DNA of 64,000 nucleotides from Coriaria nepalensis (GCA_027186245.1 CP114482.1:24881209-24945208); one strand, 5' to 3'; positions 14,131 to 27,139 are shown, counted from the stretch's first letter. Notes: generated by a model from the letters alone, not told the origin. Made by a program: numbers and translations.

Positions 14131-15235
14131 GACTAGAGAAGACTCCATGACATGATTTTAAGGCTAAACAAACGCATAATTACCTTCAATAGATCAATTG
14201 CATGTTTTGCAGAAAAGTTGTGTTTGAAATGCGAAAATAGAATTTGTTCAAATTGATTTCGTATGATTTATTGACTAAAAGTGACTCAATGACATGATTT
14301 TAGGGCTATACAAATGCATAGTTGCCTTCAAAATATCCACTGCAAATTAGGCAAGAAAGTCGTGGTTGAAGTGCGAAAATAGATTTCGTTCGAATTGCTT
14401 TGAAGTGATTTAATTACTAGAAGAGACTCAATGACATGATTTCAAGGCTAAACAATGGGTAATTTACTTGAAGAGATCAATCGCAAGTTATGCACAAAAG
14501 TCTCGTTTAAAGAGCCAAAATAGAATTCTTTCGAATTGCTTTCAAATGATTTGATGACCACAAGAGGCTCGATGACATGATTTTGAGGCTAAAAAGATGC
14601 ATAGTTGCCTTCAATGGTTGAATTCGAAGTTCTGAATAAAAGTCATGTTTGAAGTGCGAAAAAATAGAATTCTTTCGACTTACATTTAATTGATTTAATG
14701 ACTAGAGAAGACTCAATGACATGATTTTAAGGCTAAACAAACGCATAATTACCTTCAATAGATCAATTGCATGTTTTGCAGAAAAGTTGTGTTTGAAATG
14801 CGAAAATAGAATTTGTTCAAATTGATTTCGTATGATTTATTGACTAAAAGTGACTCAATGACATGATTTTAGGGCTATACAAATGCATAGTTGCCTTCAA
14901 AATATCCACTGCAAATTAGGCAAGAAAGTCGTGGTTGAAGTGCGAAAATAGATTTCGTTCGAATTGCTTTGAAGTGATTTAATTACTAGAAGAGACTCAA
15001 TGACATGATTTCAAGGCTAAACAATGGGTAATTTACTTGAAGAGATCAATCGCAAGTTATGCACAAAAGTCTCGTTTAAAGAGCCAAAATAGAATTCTTT
15101 CGAATTGCTTTCAAATGATTTGATGACCACAAGAGGCTCGATGACATGATTTTGAGGCTAAAAAGATGCATAGTTGCCTTCAATGGTTGAATTGGAAGTT
15201 CTGAACGAAAGTTGTGTTTCAAGTGCGAAAAAATA
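14098..15235 (+). repeat. Pair of adjacent near-identical 569-bp HOR units
   Basis: Units 14,098-14,666 and 14,667-15,235 share the rare markers TTTTGCAGAAAAG, AATTTGTTCAAATTG and TTTTAGGGCTATAC. They differ mainly at the end of D: ATAAAAGTCATG in the first and ACGAAAGTTGTG in the second. In the 3,415-bp super-repeat this unit type occurs once per copy, so here it has been duplicated in place. Confidence 0.85.
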
Positions 15236-16373
15236 GAATTCTCTCAACTTACTTTTAATTGATTTAATGACTAGAGAAGACTCAATGACATGATTTTAAG
15301 GCTAAACAAACGCATAATTACCTTCAATAGATCAATTGCATGTTTTGCACAAAAGTTGTGTTTGAAATGCGAATATAAAATTTGTTTGAATTGATTTCGT
15401 ATGATTTATTGACTACAAGTGACTCAAAGACAAGATTTTAAGGCTATACAAATGTATAGTTGCCTTCAAAAGATCCATCGCAAATTATGCACGAAAGTCG
15501 TGGTTGAAGTGCGAAAATAGATTTCGTTCGAATTGCTTTGAAGTGATTTAATTACTAGAAGAGACTCAATGACATGATTTCAAGGCTAAACAATGGGTAA
15601 TTTACTTGAATAGATCAATCCCAAGTTATGCACAAAAGTCTCGTTTATAAAGCGAAAATAGAATTCTTTCAAATTGCTTTCAAATGATTTGATGACCACA
15701 AGAGACTCGATGACATGATTTTGAGGCTAAAAAGATGCATAGTTGCTTTCAATAGTTGAATTGGAAGTTCTAAACGAAAGTCGTGTTTGAAGTGCGAAAA
15801 AATAGAATTCTTTCGACTTACTTTTACTTGATTTAATGACTAGAGAAGACTCAATGACATGATTTTAAGGCTAAACAAACGCATAATTACCTTCAATAGA
15901 TCAATTGCATGTTTTGCACAAAAGTTGTGTTTGAAATGCGAATATAAAATTTGTTTGAATTGATTTCGTATGATTTATTGACTACAAGTGACTCAAAGAC
16001 AAGATTTTAAGGCGATACAAATGTATAGTTGCCTTCAAAAGATCCATCGCAAATTATGCACGAAAGTCGTGGTTGAAGTGCGAAAATAGATTTCGTTCGA
16101 ATTGCTTTGAAGTGATTTAATTACTAGAAGAGACTCAATGACATGATTTCAAGGCTAAACAATGGGTAATTTACTTGAATAGATCAATCCCAAGTTATGC
16201 ACAAAAGTCTCGTTTATAAAGCGAAAATAGAATTCTTTCAAATTGCTTTCAAATGATTTGATGACCACAAGAGACTCGATGACATGATTTTGAGGCTAAA
16301 AAGATGCATAGTTGCTTTCAATAGTTGAATTGGAAGTTCTAAACGAAAGTCGTGTTTGAAGTGCGAAAAAATA
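15236..16373 (+). repeat. Second pair of adjacent near-identical 569-bp HOR units
   Basis: Units 15,236-15,804 and 15,805-16,373 share GAATATAAAATTTG, GACTACAAGTGACTCAAAG, GTTTATAAAGCGAAAATAG and TTGCTTTCAATAGTTG with TCTAAACGAAAG. Differences are confined mainly to the first ~30 bp of A and a single base in GGCTATAC/GGCGATAC. The TTTTACTTGATTT form of A is seen at both 15,805 and 16,374. Confidence 0.85.
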
Positions 16374-16942
16374 GAATTCTTTCGACTTACTTTTACTTGA
16401 TTTAATGACTAGAGAAGACTCAATGACATGATTTTAAGGCTAAACAAACGCATAATTACCTTCAATAGATCAATTGCATGTTTTGCACAAAAGTTGTGTT
16501 TGAAATGCGAAAATAGAATTTGTTTGAATTGATTTCATATGATTTAATGACTAAAAGTGACTCAATGACATGATTTTAAGGCGATACAAATGCATAGTTG
16601 CCTTCAAAAGATCCATTGCAAATTATGCACGAAAGTCGTGGTTGAAGTGCAAAAATAGATTTCGTTCGAATTGCTTTGAAGTGATTTAATTACTAGAAGA
16701 GACTCAATGACATGATTTCAAGGCTAAACAATGGGTAATTTACTTGAATAGATCAATCGCAAGTTATGCACAAAAGTCTAGTTTAAAGAGCGAAAATAGA
16801 ATTCATTCGAATTGCTTTCAAATGATTTGATGACTACAAGAGACTCAATGACCTGATTTTAAGGTTAAAAAGATGCATAGTTGCCTTCAATGGTTGAATT
16901 GGAAGTTCTGAACGAAAGTCGTGTTTGAACTGCTAAAAAGTA

Positions 16943-18080
16943 GAATTCTCTCGACTTACTTTTAATTGATTTAATGACTAGAGAAGACACAATAACATGA
17001 TTTTAAGGCTAAACAAACGCATAATTGCCTTCAATAGATCAATGGGATGCTTTGCACAAGAGTTGTGTTCGAAATGCGAAAATAGAATTTGTTTGAATTG
17101 ATTTCGTATGATTTATTGACTAAAAGTGGCTCAATGACTTGATTTTAAGGCTATACAAATGCATAGTTGCCTTCAAAAGATACATTGCAAATTATGCACG
17201 AAAGTCGTGGTCGAAGTGCGAAAATAGATTTCGTTCGAATTGCTTCGAAGTGATTTAATTACTAGAAGAGACTCAATGACATGTTTTCAAGGCTAAACAA
17301 TGGGTAATTTACTTGAATAGATCAATCGCAAGTTATGCACAAAAGTCTCGTTTAAAGAGCGAAAATAGAATACGTTCGAATTGCTTCCAAATGATTTGAT
17401 GACTACAAGAAACTCAATGACCTGATTTTAAGGTTAAAAAGATGCATAGTTGCCTTCAATGGTTGAATTGGAAGTTCTGAACGAAAGTCGTGTTTGAACT
17501 GCCAAAAAGTAGAATTCTCTCGACTTACTTTTAATTGATTTAAAGACTAGAGAAGACACAATAACATGATTTTACGGCTAAACAAACGCATAATTGCCTT
17601 CAATAGATCAATGGGATGCTTTGCACCAGAGTTGTGTTCGAAATGCGAAAATAGAATTTGTTTGAATTGATTTCGTATGATTTATTGACTAAAAGTGGCT
17701 CAATGACTTGATTTTAAGGCGATACAAATCCATAGTTTCCTTCAAAAGATCCATTGCAAATTATGCACGAATGTCGTGGTTGAAGTGCAAAAATAGATTT
17801 CGTTCGAATTGCTTTGAAGTGATTTAATTACTAGAAGAGACCCAATGACATGATTTCAAGGCTAAACAATGGGTAATTTACTTGAATAGATCAATCGCAA
17901 GATATGCACAAAAGTCTAGTTTAAAGAGCGAAAATAGAATTCGTTCGAATTGCTTTCAAATGATTTGATGACTACAAGAGACTCAATGACTTGATTTTAA
18001 GGTTAAAAAGATGCATAGTTGCCTTCAATGGTTGAATTGGAAGTTCTGAACGAAAGTTGTGTATGAACTGCTAAAAAGTA
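16943..18080 (+). repeat. Pair of 569-bp units marked by GATCAATGGGATGC
   Basis: Units 16,943-17,511 and 17,512-18,080 share AAGACACAATAACATG, AGATCAATGGGATGCTTTGC and TGAACTGC in the preceding D. The first has CTTTGCACAAGAG and the second CTTTGCACCAGAG. They are clearly related but less alike than the pairs at 14.1-16.4 kb, with differing B and C segments. Confidence 0.7.
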
Positions 18081-19218
18081 GAATTCTCTCGACTTACTTT
18101 TAATTGATTTAATGACTAAAGTAGACTAAATAACATGATTTTAATGCTAAACAAATGCATAATTGCGTTCAACAGATCAATTGCATGTTTTGCAAAAAAG
18201 TTGTGTTTGGAATTCGAAAATAGAATTTGTTTGAATTGATTTCGAATGATTTATTGACTAAAAGTGGCTCAATGACCTGATTTTAAGGCTATACAAATGC
18301 ATAGTTGCCTTCAAAAGATACACTGCAAATTATGCACGAAAGTCGTGGTTGAAGTGCGAAAATAGATTTCGTTCGAATTGCTTTGAAGTGATTTAATTAC
18401 TACAAGAGACTCAATGACATGATTTGAAGGCTAAACAATGGGTAATTTACTTGAATAGATCAATCGCAAGTTATGCACAAAAGTCTCGTTTAAAGAGCCA
18501 AAATAGAATTCTTTCGAATTGCTTTCAAATGATTTGATGACCACAAGAGACACAATGACATGATTTTGAGGTTTAAAAGATGCATAGTTGCCTTCAATGG
18601 TTGAATTGGAAGTTCTGAACGAAAGTCGTGTTTGAAGTGCGAAAAAATAGAATTCTTTCGACTTACTTCCAATTGATGTAATGACTAGAGAAGACTCAAT
18701 GACATGATTTTAAGGGTAAACAAATGCATAATTACCTTCAATAGATCAATTGCATGTTTTGCACAAAAGTTGTGTTGGAAATGCGAAAATAGAATTTGTT
18801 TCAATTGATTTCGTATGATTTATTGACTAAAAGTGACTCAATGACATGATTTTAAGGCTATACAAATGCATAGTTGCCTTCAAAAGATCCATTGCAAATT
18901 ATGCACGAAAGTCGTGGTTGAAGTGCGAAAATATATTTCGTTCGAATTGCTTTGAAGTGATTTAATTACTAGAAGAGACTCAATGACATGATTTCAAGAC
19001 TAAACAATGGGTAATTTACTCGAAAAGATCAATCGCAAGTTATGCCCAAAAGTCTCGTTTAAAGAGCCAAAATCGAATTCTTTCGAATTGCTTTCAAATG
19101 ATTTGATGACCACAAGAGACTCGATGACATGATTTTGAGGCTAAAAAGATGCATAGTTGCCTTCAATGGTTGAATTGGAAGTTCTGAACGAAAGTTGTGT
19201 TTGAAGTGCGAAAAAATA

Positions 19219-19746
19219 GAATTCTTTCGACTTACTTTTAATTGATTTAATGACTAGAGAAGACTCAATGACATGATTTTAAGGCTAAACAAACGCGTAA
19301 TTACCTTCAATAGATCAATTGCATGTTTTGCACAAAAGTTGTGTTTGAAATGTGAAAATAGAATTTGTTTGAATTGATTTCGTATGATTTATTGACTAAA
19401 AGTGACTCAATGACATGATTTTAAGGCTATACAAATGCATAGTTGGCTTTAAAAGATCCATTGCAAATTATGCACGAAAGTCGTGGTTCAAGTGCGAAAA
19501 TAGATTTCGTTCGAATTGATTTCAAGGCTAAACAATTTGTAATTTACTTGAATAGATCAATCACAAGTTATGCACAAAAGTCTCGTTTAAAGAGCACAAA
19601 TAGAATTCGTTCGAATTGCTTTCAAATGATTTGATGACTACAAGAGACTCAATGACATGATTGCAAGGCTAAAAAGATGCATAGTTGTCTTCAATGGTTG
19701 AATTGGATGTTCTGAACAAAAGTCGTGTTTGTAGTGCGAAAAAATA
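19219..19746 (+). repeat. 528-bp HOR unit with a 41-bp deletion in C
   Basis: The spacing of A starts at 19,219 and 19,747 is 528 bp, which is 41 short. The gap is visible at 19,518/19,519, where the C start CGTTCGAATTG runs directly into ATTTCAAGGCTAAAC. The missing part covers GCTTTGAAG through the first part of the shared core box. Only about two bases of junction homology (TG) are visible. The deletion removes in-frame stops and creates a 63-codon plus-strand frame (19,443-19,634) that has no other support. Confidence 0.9.
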
Positions 19747-20049
19747 GAATTTTTTCGACTTACTTTTAATCGATTTAGTGACTAGAGAAGACTCAATAAT
19801 ATGATTTTAAGGCTAAACAAACGCATAATTGCCTTCAATAGATCAATTGCGTGTTTTGCACAAAAGTTGTGTTTGAAATGCGAAAATAGAATTTGTTTGA
19901 ATTGATTTCGTATGATTTATTGACTAAAAGTGGCTCAATGACCTGATTTTAAGGCTATACAATTGCATAGTTGCGTTCAAAAGATACATTGCAAATTATG
20001 CACGAAAGTCATGGTGGAAGTGCGAAAATAGATTTCGTTCGAATTGTTT

Positions 20050-20960
20050 TGAAGTGATTTAATTACTAGAATAGACTCAATGACATGTTTTCAAGGCTAA
20101 ACAATGGGTAATTTACGTGAATAGATCAATCGCAATTTATGCACAAAAGTCTCGTTTAAAGAGCGAAAATAGAATTCGTTCGAATTGCTTTCAAATGATT
20201 TGATAACTACAAGAGACTCAATGACATGATTTTAAGGCTAAAAAGATGCATAGTTGCCGTCAATGGTTGAATTGGAAGTTCTGAACGAAAGTCGTGTTTG
20301 AAGTGCGAAAAAGTAGAATTCTTTCAACTTACTTTTAATTGATTTAATGACTAGAGAAGACTCAATGACATGATTTTAAGGCTAAACAAACGCATAATTG
20401 CCTTCAATAGATCAATTACATGTTTTGCACAAAAGTTGGGTTTGAAATGCGAAAATGCAATTTGTTTGAATTGATTTCGTATGATTTATTGACTAAAAGT
20501 GGCTCAATGACTAGATTTTAAGTCTATACAAATGCATAGTTGCCTTCAAAATATCCATTGCAAATTATGCATGAAAGTCGTGGTTGAGGTGCGAAAATTG
20601 ATTTCGTTCGAATTGGTTTGAAATGATTTAATTACTACAAGAGACTCAATGATATGATTTCATTGCTAAACAATGGGTAATTTACTTGAATGGATCAATC
20701 ACAAGTCATGCACAAAAGTCCCATTTAAAGAGCGAAAATAGAATTCGTTCGAATTGCTTTCAAATGATTTGATGACAACAAGAAACTCAATGACATGATT
20801 TTAAGGCTAAAAAGATGCATAGTTGCCGTCAATGGTTGAATTGGAAGTTCTGAACGAAAGTCGTGTTTGAAGTGCGAAAAAGTAGAATTCTTTTGACTTA
20901 CTTTCAATTGATTTAATGACTAGAGTAGACTAAATAACATGATTTTAAGGCTAAACAAAT
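20050..20960 (+). repeat. Long-range duplicate, left copy (offset 26,700 bp)
   Basis: Rare markers recur exactly 26,700 bp downstream: CTTTCAACTTAC after the A start at 20,316 and 47,016, CAATTACATGTTTTGCAC, AAGTTGGGTTTG, GCGAAAATGCAATTTG, and TTGATTTCGTTCGAATTGG. Minor differences exist between the two copies. The copies lie on either side of the core domain. Confidence 0.75.
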
Positions 20961-22021
20961 GCATAATTGCCTTCGGCAGATCAATTGCATGTTTTGCACA
21001 AAAGTTGTGTTTGGAATTCGAAAATAGAATTTGTTTGAATTGATTTCGAATGATTTATTGACTAAAAGTGGCTCAACGACCTGATTTTAAGGCTATACAA
21101 ATGCATAGTTGCCTTCAAAAGATACATTGCAAATTATGCACGAAAGTCGTGGTCGAAGTGCGAAAATAGATTTCGTTCGAATCGCGTTGAAGTGATTTAA
21201 TTACTAGAAGAGACTCAATGACATGTTTTCAAGGCTAAACAATGAGTAATTTACTTGAATAGATCAATCGCAAGTTGTGCACAAAAGTCTCGTTTAAAGA
21301 GCCAAAATAGAATACGTTTGAATTGCTTTTAAATGATTTGATGACTACAAGAAACTCAATGACATGATTTTAAGGCTAAAAAGATGCAAAGTCGCCGTAA
21401 ATGGTTGGATTGGAAGTTCTGAACGAAAGTCGTGCTTGAAGTGCGAAAAAGTAGAATTCTTTCGACTTAATTTTAATTGATTTAATGATTAGAGAAGACT
21501 CAATGACATGATTTTAAGGCTAAACAAACGCATAATTGCCTTCAATAGATCAATTGCATGTTTTCGACAAAAGTTGTGTTTGAAATGCGAAAATAGAATT
21601 TGTTTGAATTGATTTCGTATGATTTATTGACTCATAGTGGCTCAATGACCTGATTTTAAGGCTATACAAATGCATAGTTGCCTTAAAAAGATACATTGCA
21701 AATTATGCACGAAAGTCGTGGTTGAAGTGCGAAAATAGATTTCGTTCGAATTGCTTTGAAGTGATTTAATTACTACAAGAGACTCAATGACATGATTTGA
21801 AGGCTAAACAATGGGTAATTTACTTGAATAGATCAATCACAAGTCATGCACAAAGTCTCGTCTAAAGAGCGAAAATAGAATTCGTTCGAATTGCTTTCAA
21901 ATGATTTGATGACTACAAGAAACTCAATGACATGATTTTAAGGCTAAAAAGATGCATAGTTGCCGTCAATGGTTGAATTGGAAGTTCTGAACGAAAGTCG
22001 TGTTTGAAGTGCGAAAGAGTA

Positions 22022-23158
22022 GAATTCTTTCGACTTAATTTTAATTGATTTAATGATTAGAGAAGACTCAATGACATGATTTTAAGGCTAAACAAACGCA
22101 TAATTGCCTTCAATAGATCAATTGCATGTTTTCGACAAAAGTTGTGTTTGAAATGCGGAAATGGAATTCGTTTGAATTGATTTCGTATGATTTACCGACT
22201 AAAAGTGACTCAATGACATGATTTTAAGGCTATACAAATGCATAGTTGCCTTCAAAAGATCCATTGCAAATTATGCATGAAAGTCGATGTTGAAGTGCGA
22301 AAATAGATTTCGTTCGAATTGCGTTGAAGTGATTTAATTACTAGAAGAGACTCAATGACATGTTTTCAAGGCTAAATTATGGGTAATTTACTTGAATAGA
22401 TCAATCGCAAGTTGTGCACAAAAGTTTCGTTTAAAGAGCGAAAATAGAATACGTTCGAATTGCTTTCAAATGATTTGATGACTACAAGAAACTCAATGAC
22501 ATGATTTTAAGGCTAAAAAGATGCAAAGTCGCCGTCAATGGTTGAATTGGAAGTTCTGAACGAAAGTCGTGTTTGAAGTGCGAAAAAGTAGAATTCTTTC
22601 GACTTACTTTTAATTGATTTAATGACTAGAGAAGACTCAATGACATGATTTTAAGGCTAAACAAACGCATAATTGCCTTCAATAGATCAATTGCATGTTT
22701 TCGACAAAAGTTGTGTTTGAAATGCGAAAATAGAATTTGTTTGAATTGATTTCGTATGATTTATTGACTAATAGTGGCTCAATGACCTGATTTTAAGGCG
22801 ATACAAATGCATAGTTGCCTTCAAAAGATACATTGCAAATTACGCACGAAAGTCGGGGTTGAAGTGCGAAAATAGATTTCGTTCGAATTGCTTTGAAGTG
22901 ATTTAATTACTACAAGAGACTCAATGACATGATTTGAAGGCTAAACAATGGGTAATTTACTTGAATAGTTCAATCACAAGTCATGCACAAAGTCTCGTTT
23001 AAAGGGCGAAAATAGAATTCGTTCGAATTGCTTTCAAATGATTTGATGACTACAAGAAACTCAATGACATGATTTTAAGGCTAAAAAGATGCATAGTTGC
23101 CGTCAATGGTTGAATTGGATGTTCTGAACGAAAGTCGTGTTTGAAGTGCGAAAAAGTA
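22022..23158 (+). repeat. Two-unit segment duplicated at 31,103-32,239 (offset 9,081 bp)
   Basis: Rare markers GCGGAAATGGAATTCGTTTG, GATTTACCGACTAAAAG, GTCGATGTTGAAG and GGCTAAATTATGGG all occur here and again 9,081 bp downstream. A starts agree too (22,022/31,103, 22,591/31,672, 23,159/32,240). A few differences are visible, for example TTTCGACTTAAT here and TTCCGACTTAAT in the partner, and GGATGTTC here where the partner has GGAAGTTC. Confidence 0.85.
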
Positions 23159-24019
23159 GAATTCTTTCGACTTACTTTTAATTGATTTAATGACTAGAGA
23201 AGACTCAATGACATGATTTTAAGGCTAAACAAACGCATAATTGCCTTCAATAGATCAATTGCATGTTTTCGACAAAAGTTGTGTTTGAAATGCGAAAATA
23301 GAATTTGTTTGAATTGATTTCGTATGATTTATTGACTAATAGTGGCTCAATGACCTGATTTTAAGGCGATACAAATGCATAGTTGCCTTCAAAAGATACA
23401 TTGCAAATTATGCACAAAAGTCGTGGTTGAAGTGCGAAAATAGATTTCGTTCGAATTGCTTTGAAGTGATTTAATTACTACAAGAGACTCAATGACATGA
23501 TTTGAAGGCTAAACAATGGGTAATTTACTTGAATAGATCAATCACAAGTCATGCACAAAGTCTCGTTTAAAGGGCGAAAATAGAATTCTTTCGACTTACT
23601 TTTAATTGATTTAATGATTAGAGAAGACTCAATGACATGATTTTAAGGCTAAACAAACGCATAATTGCTTTCAATAGATCAATTGCATGTTTTCGACAAA
23701 AGCTGTGTTTGAAATGCGAAAATAGAATTTGTTTGAATTGATTTCGTATGATTTATTGACTAATAGTGGCTCAATGACCTGATTTTAAGGCTATACAAAT
23801 GCATAGTTGCCTTCAAAAGATACATTGCAAATTATGCACGAAAGTCGTGGTTGAAGTGCGAAAATAGATTTCGTTCGAATTGCTTTGAAGTGATTTAATT
23901 ACTACAAGAGACTCAATGACATGATTTGAAGGCTAAACAATGGGTAATTTACTTGAATAGATCAATCACAAGTCATGCACAAAGTCTCGTTTAAAGGGCG
24001 AAAATCGAATTCGTTCGAA
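22460..24019 (+). repeat. 1,560-bp super-repeat, copy 1 (11 monomers)
   Basis: The period consists of 568 + 424 + 568 bp between A starts at 22,591, 23,159, 23,583 and 24,151, so it is eleven monomers with one D missing. The marker GATGCAAAGTCGCCGTC recurs at 22,519, 24,079, 25,639 and 27,199. Copy 1 is the most different: its 3-mer unit has GCGAAAAAGTAG, GACTAGAG and GACAAAAGTTGTG where the later copies have GCGAAAGAGTAG, GATTAGAG and GACAAAAGCTGTG. Confidence 0.92.
23159..23582 (+). repeat. Three-monomer unit lacking D (424 bp), first of four
   Basis: The C monomer runs straight into the next A: AAAGGGCGAAAATAGAATTC is followed by TTTCGACTTAC instead of GTTCGAATTGC. The breakpoint lies in TAGAATTC, which is common to the starts of D and A, so exchange at this short shared block removes exactly one monomer and keeps the register. 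The same junction recurs in each 1,560-bp copy. Confidence 0.94.
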
Positions 24020-25579
24020 TTGCTTTCAAATGATTTGATGACTACAAGAAACTCAATGACATGATTTTAAGGCTAAAAAGATGCAAAGTCGCCGTCAATG
24101 GTTGAATTGGAAGTTCTGAACGAAAGTCGTGTTTGAAGTGCGAAAAAGTAGAATTCTTTCGACTTACTTTTAATTGATTTAATGACTAGAGAAGACTCAA
24201 TGACATGATTTTAAGGCTAAACAAACGCATAATTGCCTTCAATAGATCAATTGCATGTTTTCGACAAAAGTTGTGTTTGAAATGCGAAAATAGAATTTGT
24301 TTGAATTGATTTCGTATGATTTATTGACTAATAGTGGCTCAATGACCTGATTTTAAGGCGATACAAATGCATAGTTGCCTTCAAAAGATACATTGCAAAT
24401 TACGCACGAAAGTCGGGGTTGAAGTGCGAAAATAGATTTCGTTCGAATTGCTTTGAAGTGATTTAATTACTACAAGAGACTCAATGACATGATTTGAAGG
24501 CTAAACAATGGGTAATTTACTTGAATAGTTCAATCACAAGTCATGCACAAAGTCTCGTTTAAAGGGCGAAAATAGAATTCGTTCGAATTGCTTTCAAATG
24601 ATTTGATGACTACAAGAAACTCAATGACATGATTTTAAGGCTAAAAAGATGCATAGTTGCCGTCAATGGTTGAATTGGATGTTCTGAACGAAAGTCGTGT
24701 TTGAAGTGCGAAAGAGTAGAATTCTTTCGACTTACTTTTAATTGATTTAATGATTAGAGAAGACTCAATGACATGATTTTAAGGCTAAACAAACGCATAA
24801 TTGCCTTCAATAGATCAATTGCATGTTTTCGACAAAAGCTGTGTTTGAAATGCGAAAATAGAATTTGTTTGAATTGATTTCGTATGATTTATTGACTAAT
24901 AGTGGCTCAATGACCTTATTTTAAGGCTATACAAATGCATAGTTGCCTTCAAAAGATACATTGCAAATTATGCACAAAAGTCGTGGTTGAAGTGCGAAAA
25001 TAGATTTCGTTCGAATTGCTTTGAAGTGATTTAATTACTACAAGAGACTCAATGACATGATTTGAAGGCTAAACAATGGGTAATTTACTTGAATAGATCA
25101 ATCACAAGTCATGCACAAAGTCTCGTTTAAAGGGCGAAAATAGAATTCTTTCGACTTACTTTTAATTGATTTAATGATTAGAGAAGACTCAATGACATGA
25201 TTTTAAGGCTAAACAAACGCATAATTGCTTTCAATAGATCAATTGCATGTTTTCGACAAAAGCTGTGTTTGAAATGCGAAAATAGAATTTGTTTGAATTG
25301 ATTTCGTATGATTTATTGACTAATAGTGGCTCAATGACCTGATTTTAAGGCTATACAAATGCATAGTTGCCTTCAAAAGATACATTGCAAATTATGCACG
25401 AAAGTCGTGGTTGAAGTGCGAAAATAGATTTCGTTCGAATTGCTTTGAAGTGATTTAATTACTACAAGAGACTCAATGACATGATTTGAAGGCTAAACAA
25501 TGGGTAATTTACTTGAATAGATCAATCACAAGTCATGCACAAAGTCTCGTTTAAAGGGCGAAAATCGAATTCGTTCGAA
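24020..25579 (+). repeat. 1,560-bp super-repeat, copy 2
   Basis: It repeats copy 1 at +1,560 bp. It carries GACCTTATTTTAAGGC in the B monomer of its 3-mer unit (about 24,914) and GCACAAAAGTCGTGG about 60 bp later. By eye I found no difference between this copy and copy 3. Confidence 0.93.
24719..25142 (+). repeat. Three-monomer unit lacking D, second of four
   Basis: It has the same C-to-A junction as at 23,583, located here at 25,143, exactly 1,560 bp downstream. One ancestral deletion was amplified; it was not four separate events. Confidence 0.94.
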
Positions 25580-27139
25580 TTGCTTTCAAATGATTTGATG
25601 ACTACAAGAAACTCAATGACATGATTTTAAGGCTAAAAAGATGCAAAGTCGCCGTCAATGGTTGAATTGGAAGTTCTGAACGAAAGTCGTGTTTGAAGTG
25701 CGAAAAAGTAGAATTCTTTCGACTTACTTTTAATTGATTTAATGACTAGAGAAGACTCAATGACATGATTTTAAGGCTAAACAAACGCATAATTGCCTTC
25801 AATAGATCAATTGCATGTTTTCGACAAAAGTTGTGTTTGAAATGCGAAAATAGAATTTGTTTGAATTGATTTCGTATGATTTATTGACTAATAGTGGCTC
25901 AATGACCTGATTTTAAGGCGATACAAATGCATAGTTGCCTTCAAAAGATACATTGCAAATTACGCACGAAAGTCGGGGTTGAAGTGCGAAAATAGATTTC
26001 GTTCGAATTGCTTTGAAGTGATTTAATTACTACAAGAGACTCAATGACATGATTTGAAGGCTAAACAATGGGTAATTTACTTGAATAGTTCAATCACAAG
26101 TCATGCACAAAGTCTCGTTTAAAGGGCGAAAATAGAATTCGTTCGAATTGCTTTCAAATGATTTGATGACTACAAGAAACTCAATGACATGATTTTAAGG
26201 CTAAAAAGATGCATAGTTGCCGTCAATGGTTGAATTGGATGTTCTGAACGAAAGTCGTGTTTGAAGTGCGAAAGAGTAGAATTCTTTCGACTTACTTTTA
26301 ATTGATTTAATGATTAGAGAAGACTCAATGACATGATTTTAAGGCTAAACAAACGCATAATTGCCTTCAATAGATCAATTGCATGTTTTCGACAAAAGCT
26401 GTGTTTGAAATGCGAAAATAGAATTTGTTTGAATTGATTTCGTATGATTTATTGACTAATAGTGGCTCAATGACCTTATTTTAAGGCTATACAAATGCAT
26501 AGTTGCCTTCAAAAGATACATTGCAAATTATGCACAAAAGTCGTGGTTGAAGTGCGAAAATAGATTTCGTTCGAATTGCTTTGAAGTGATTTAATTACTA
26601 CAAGAGACTCAATGACATGATTTGAAGGCTAAACAATGGGTAATTTACTTGAATAGATCAATCACAAGTCATGCACAAAGTCTCGTTTAAAGGGCGAAAA
26701 TAGAATTCTTTCGACTTACTTTTAATTGATTTAATGATTAGAGAAGACTCAATGACATGATTTTAAGGCTAAACAAACGCATAATTGCTTTCAATAGATC
26801 AATTGCATGTTTTCGACAAAAGCTGTGTTTGAAATGCGAAAATAGAATTTGTTTGAATTGATTTCGTATGATTTATTGACTAATAGTGGCTCAATGACCT
26901 GATTTTAAGGCTATACAAATGCATAGTTGCCTTCAAAAGATACATTGCAAATTATGCACGAAAGTCGTGGTTGAAGTGCGAAAATAGATTTCGTTCGAAT
27001 TGCTTTGAAGTGATTTAATTACTACAAGAGACTCAATGACATGATTTGAAGGCTAAACAATGGGTAATTTACTTGAATAGATCAATCACAAGTCATGCAC
27101 AAAGTCTCGTTTAAAGGGCGAAAATCGAATTCGTTCGAA
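25580..27139 (+). repeat. 1,560-bp super-repeat, copy 3
   Basis: It appears identical to copy 2 at +1,560 bp throughout, including GACCTTATTTTAAGGC at about 26,474 and the AAAATCGAATTCG form at the start of D. Identity at this level means either very recent amplification or copying by conversion, or an assembly effect. Confidence 0.93.
26279..26702 (+). repeat. Three-monomer unit lacking D, third of four
   Basis: C-to-A junction at 26,703, again 1,560 bp further on and identical by eye to the previous copy. Confidence 0.94.

Larger units (their letters stand above)
1..16373 (+). repeat. Left domain: 569-bp HOR units
   Basis: Almost all units here are 569 bp. Diagnostic states are A with TTTTGCACAAAAG, B with GTGACTCAATGACATG, C with AGTTATGCACAAAAGTC, and D with GCATAGTTGCCTTCAATGG and often GATTTTGAGGCTAAAAAG. 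Many D copies carry an additional EcoRI site (TTGAATTCGAAG). The domain includes a 1,138-bp duplication, the 3,415-bp super-repeat, and two runs of adjacent near-identical 569-bp units. Confidence 0.88.
16374..21453 (+). repeat. Transitional domain: heterogeneous 569-bp units
   Basis: Units keep the 569-bp length and the GCACAAAAG form of A. From about 17.1 kb, B reads GTGGCTCAATGAC (third base A to G in TGACTCA), and from about 20.2 kb D reads GTTGCCGTCAATGG as in the core. Neighbouring units differ from each other more than in the left super-repeat or the core. Intermediate states of the markers make this a boundary layer between two HOR variants rather than a sharp junction. Confidence 0.75.

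Noticed and set aside
19443..19634. 63-codon plus-strand open frame
   Set aside because: It exists only because the 41-bp deletion at 19,518 changes the reading frame of the satellite. No other unit has it.
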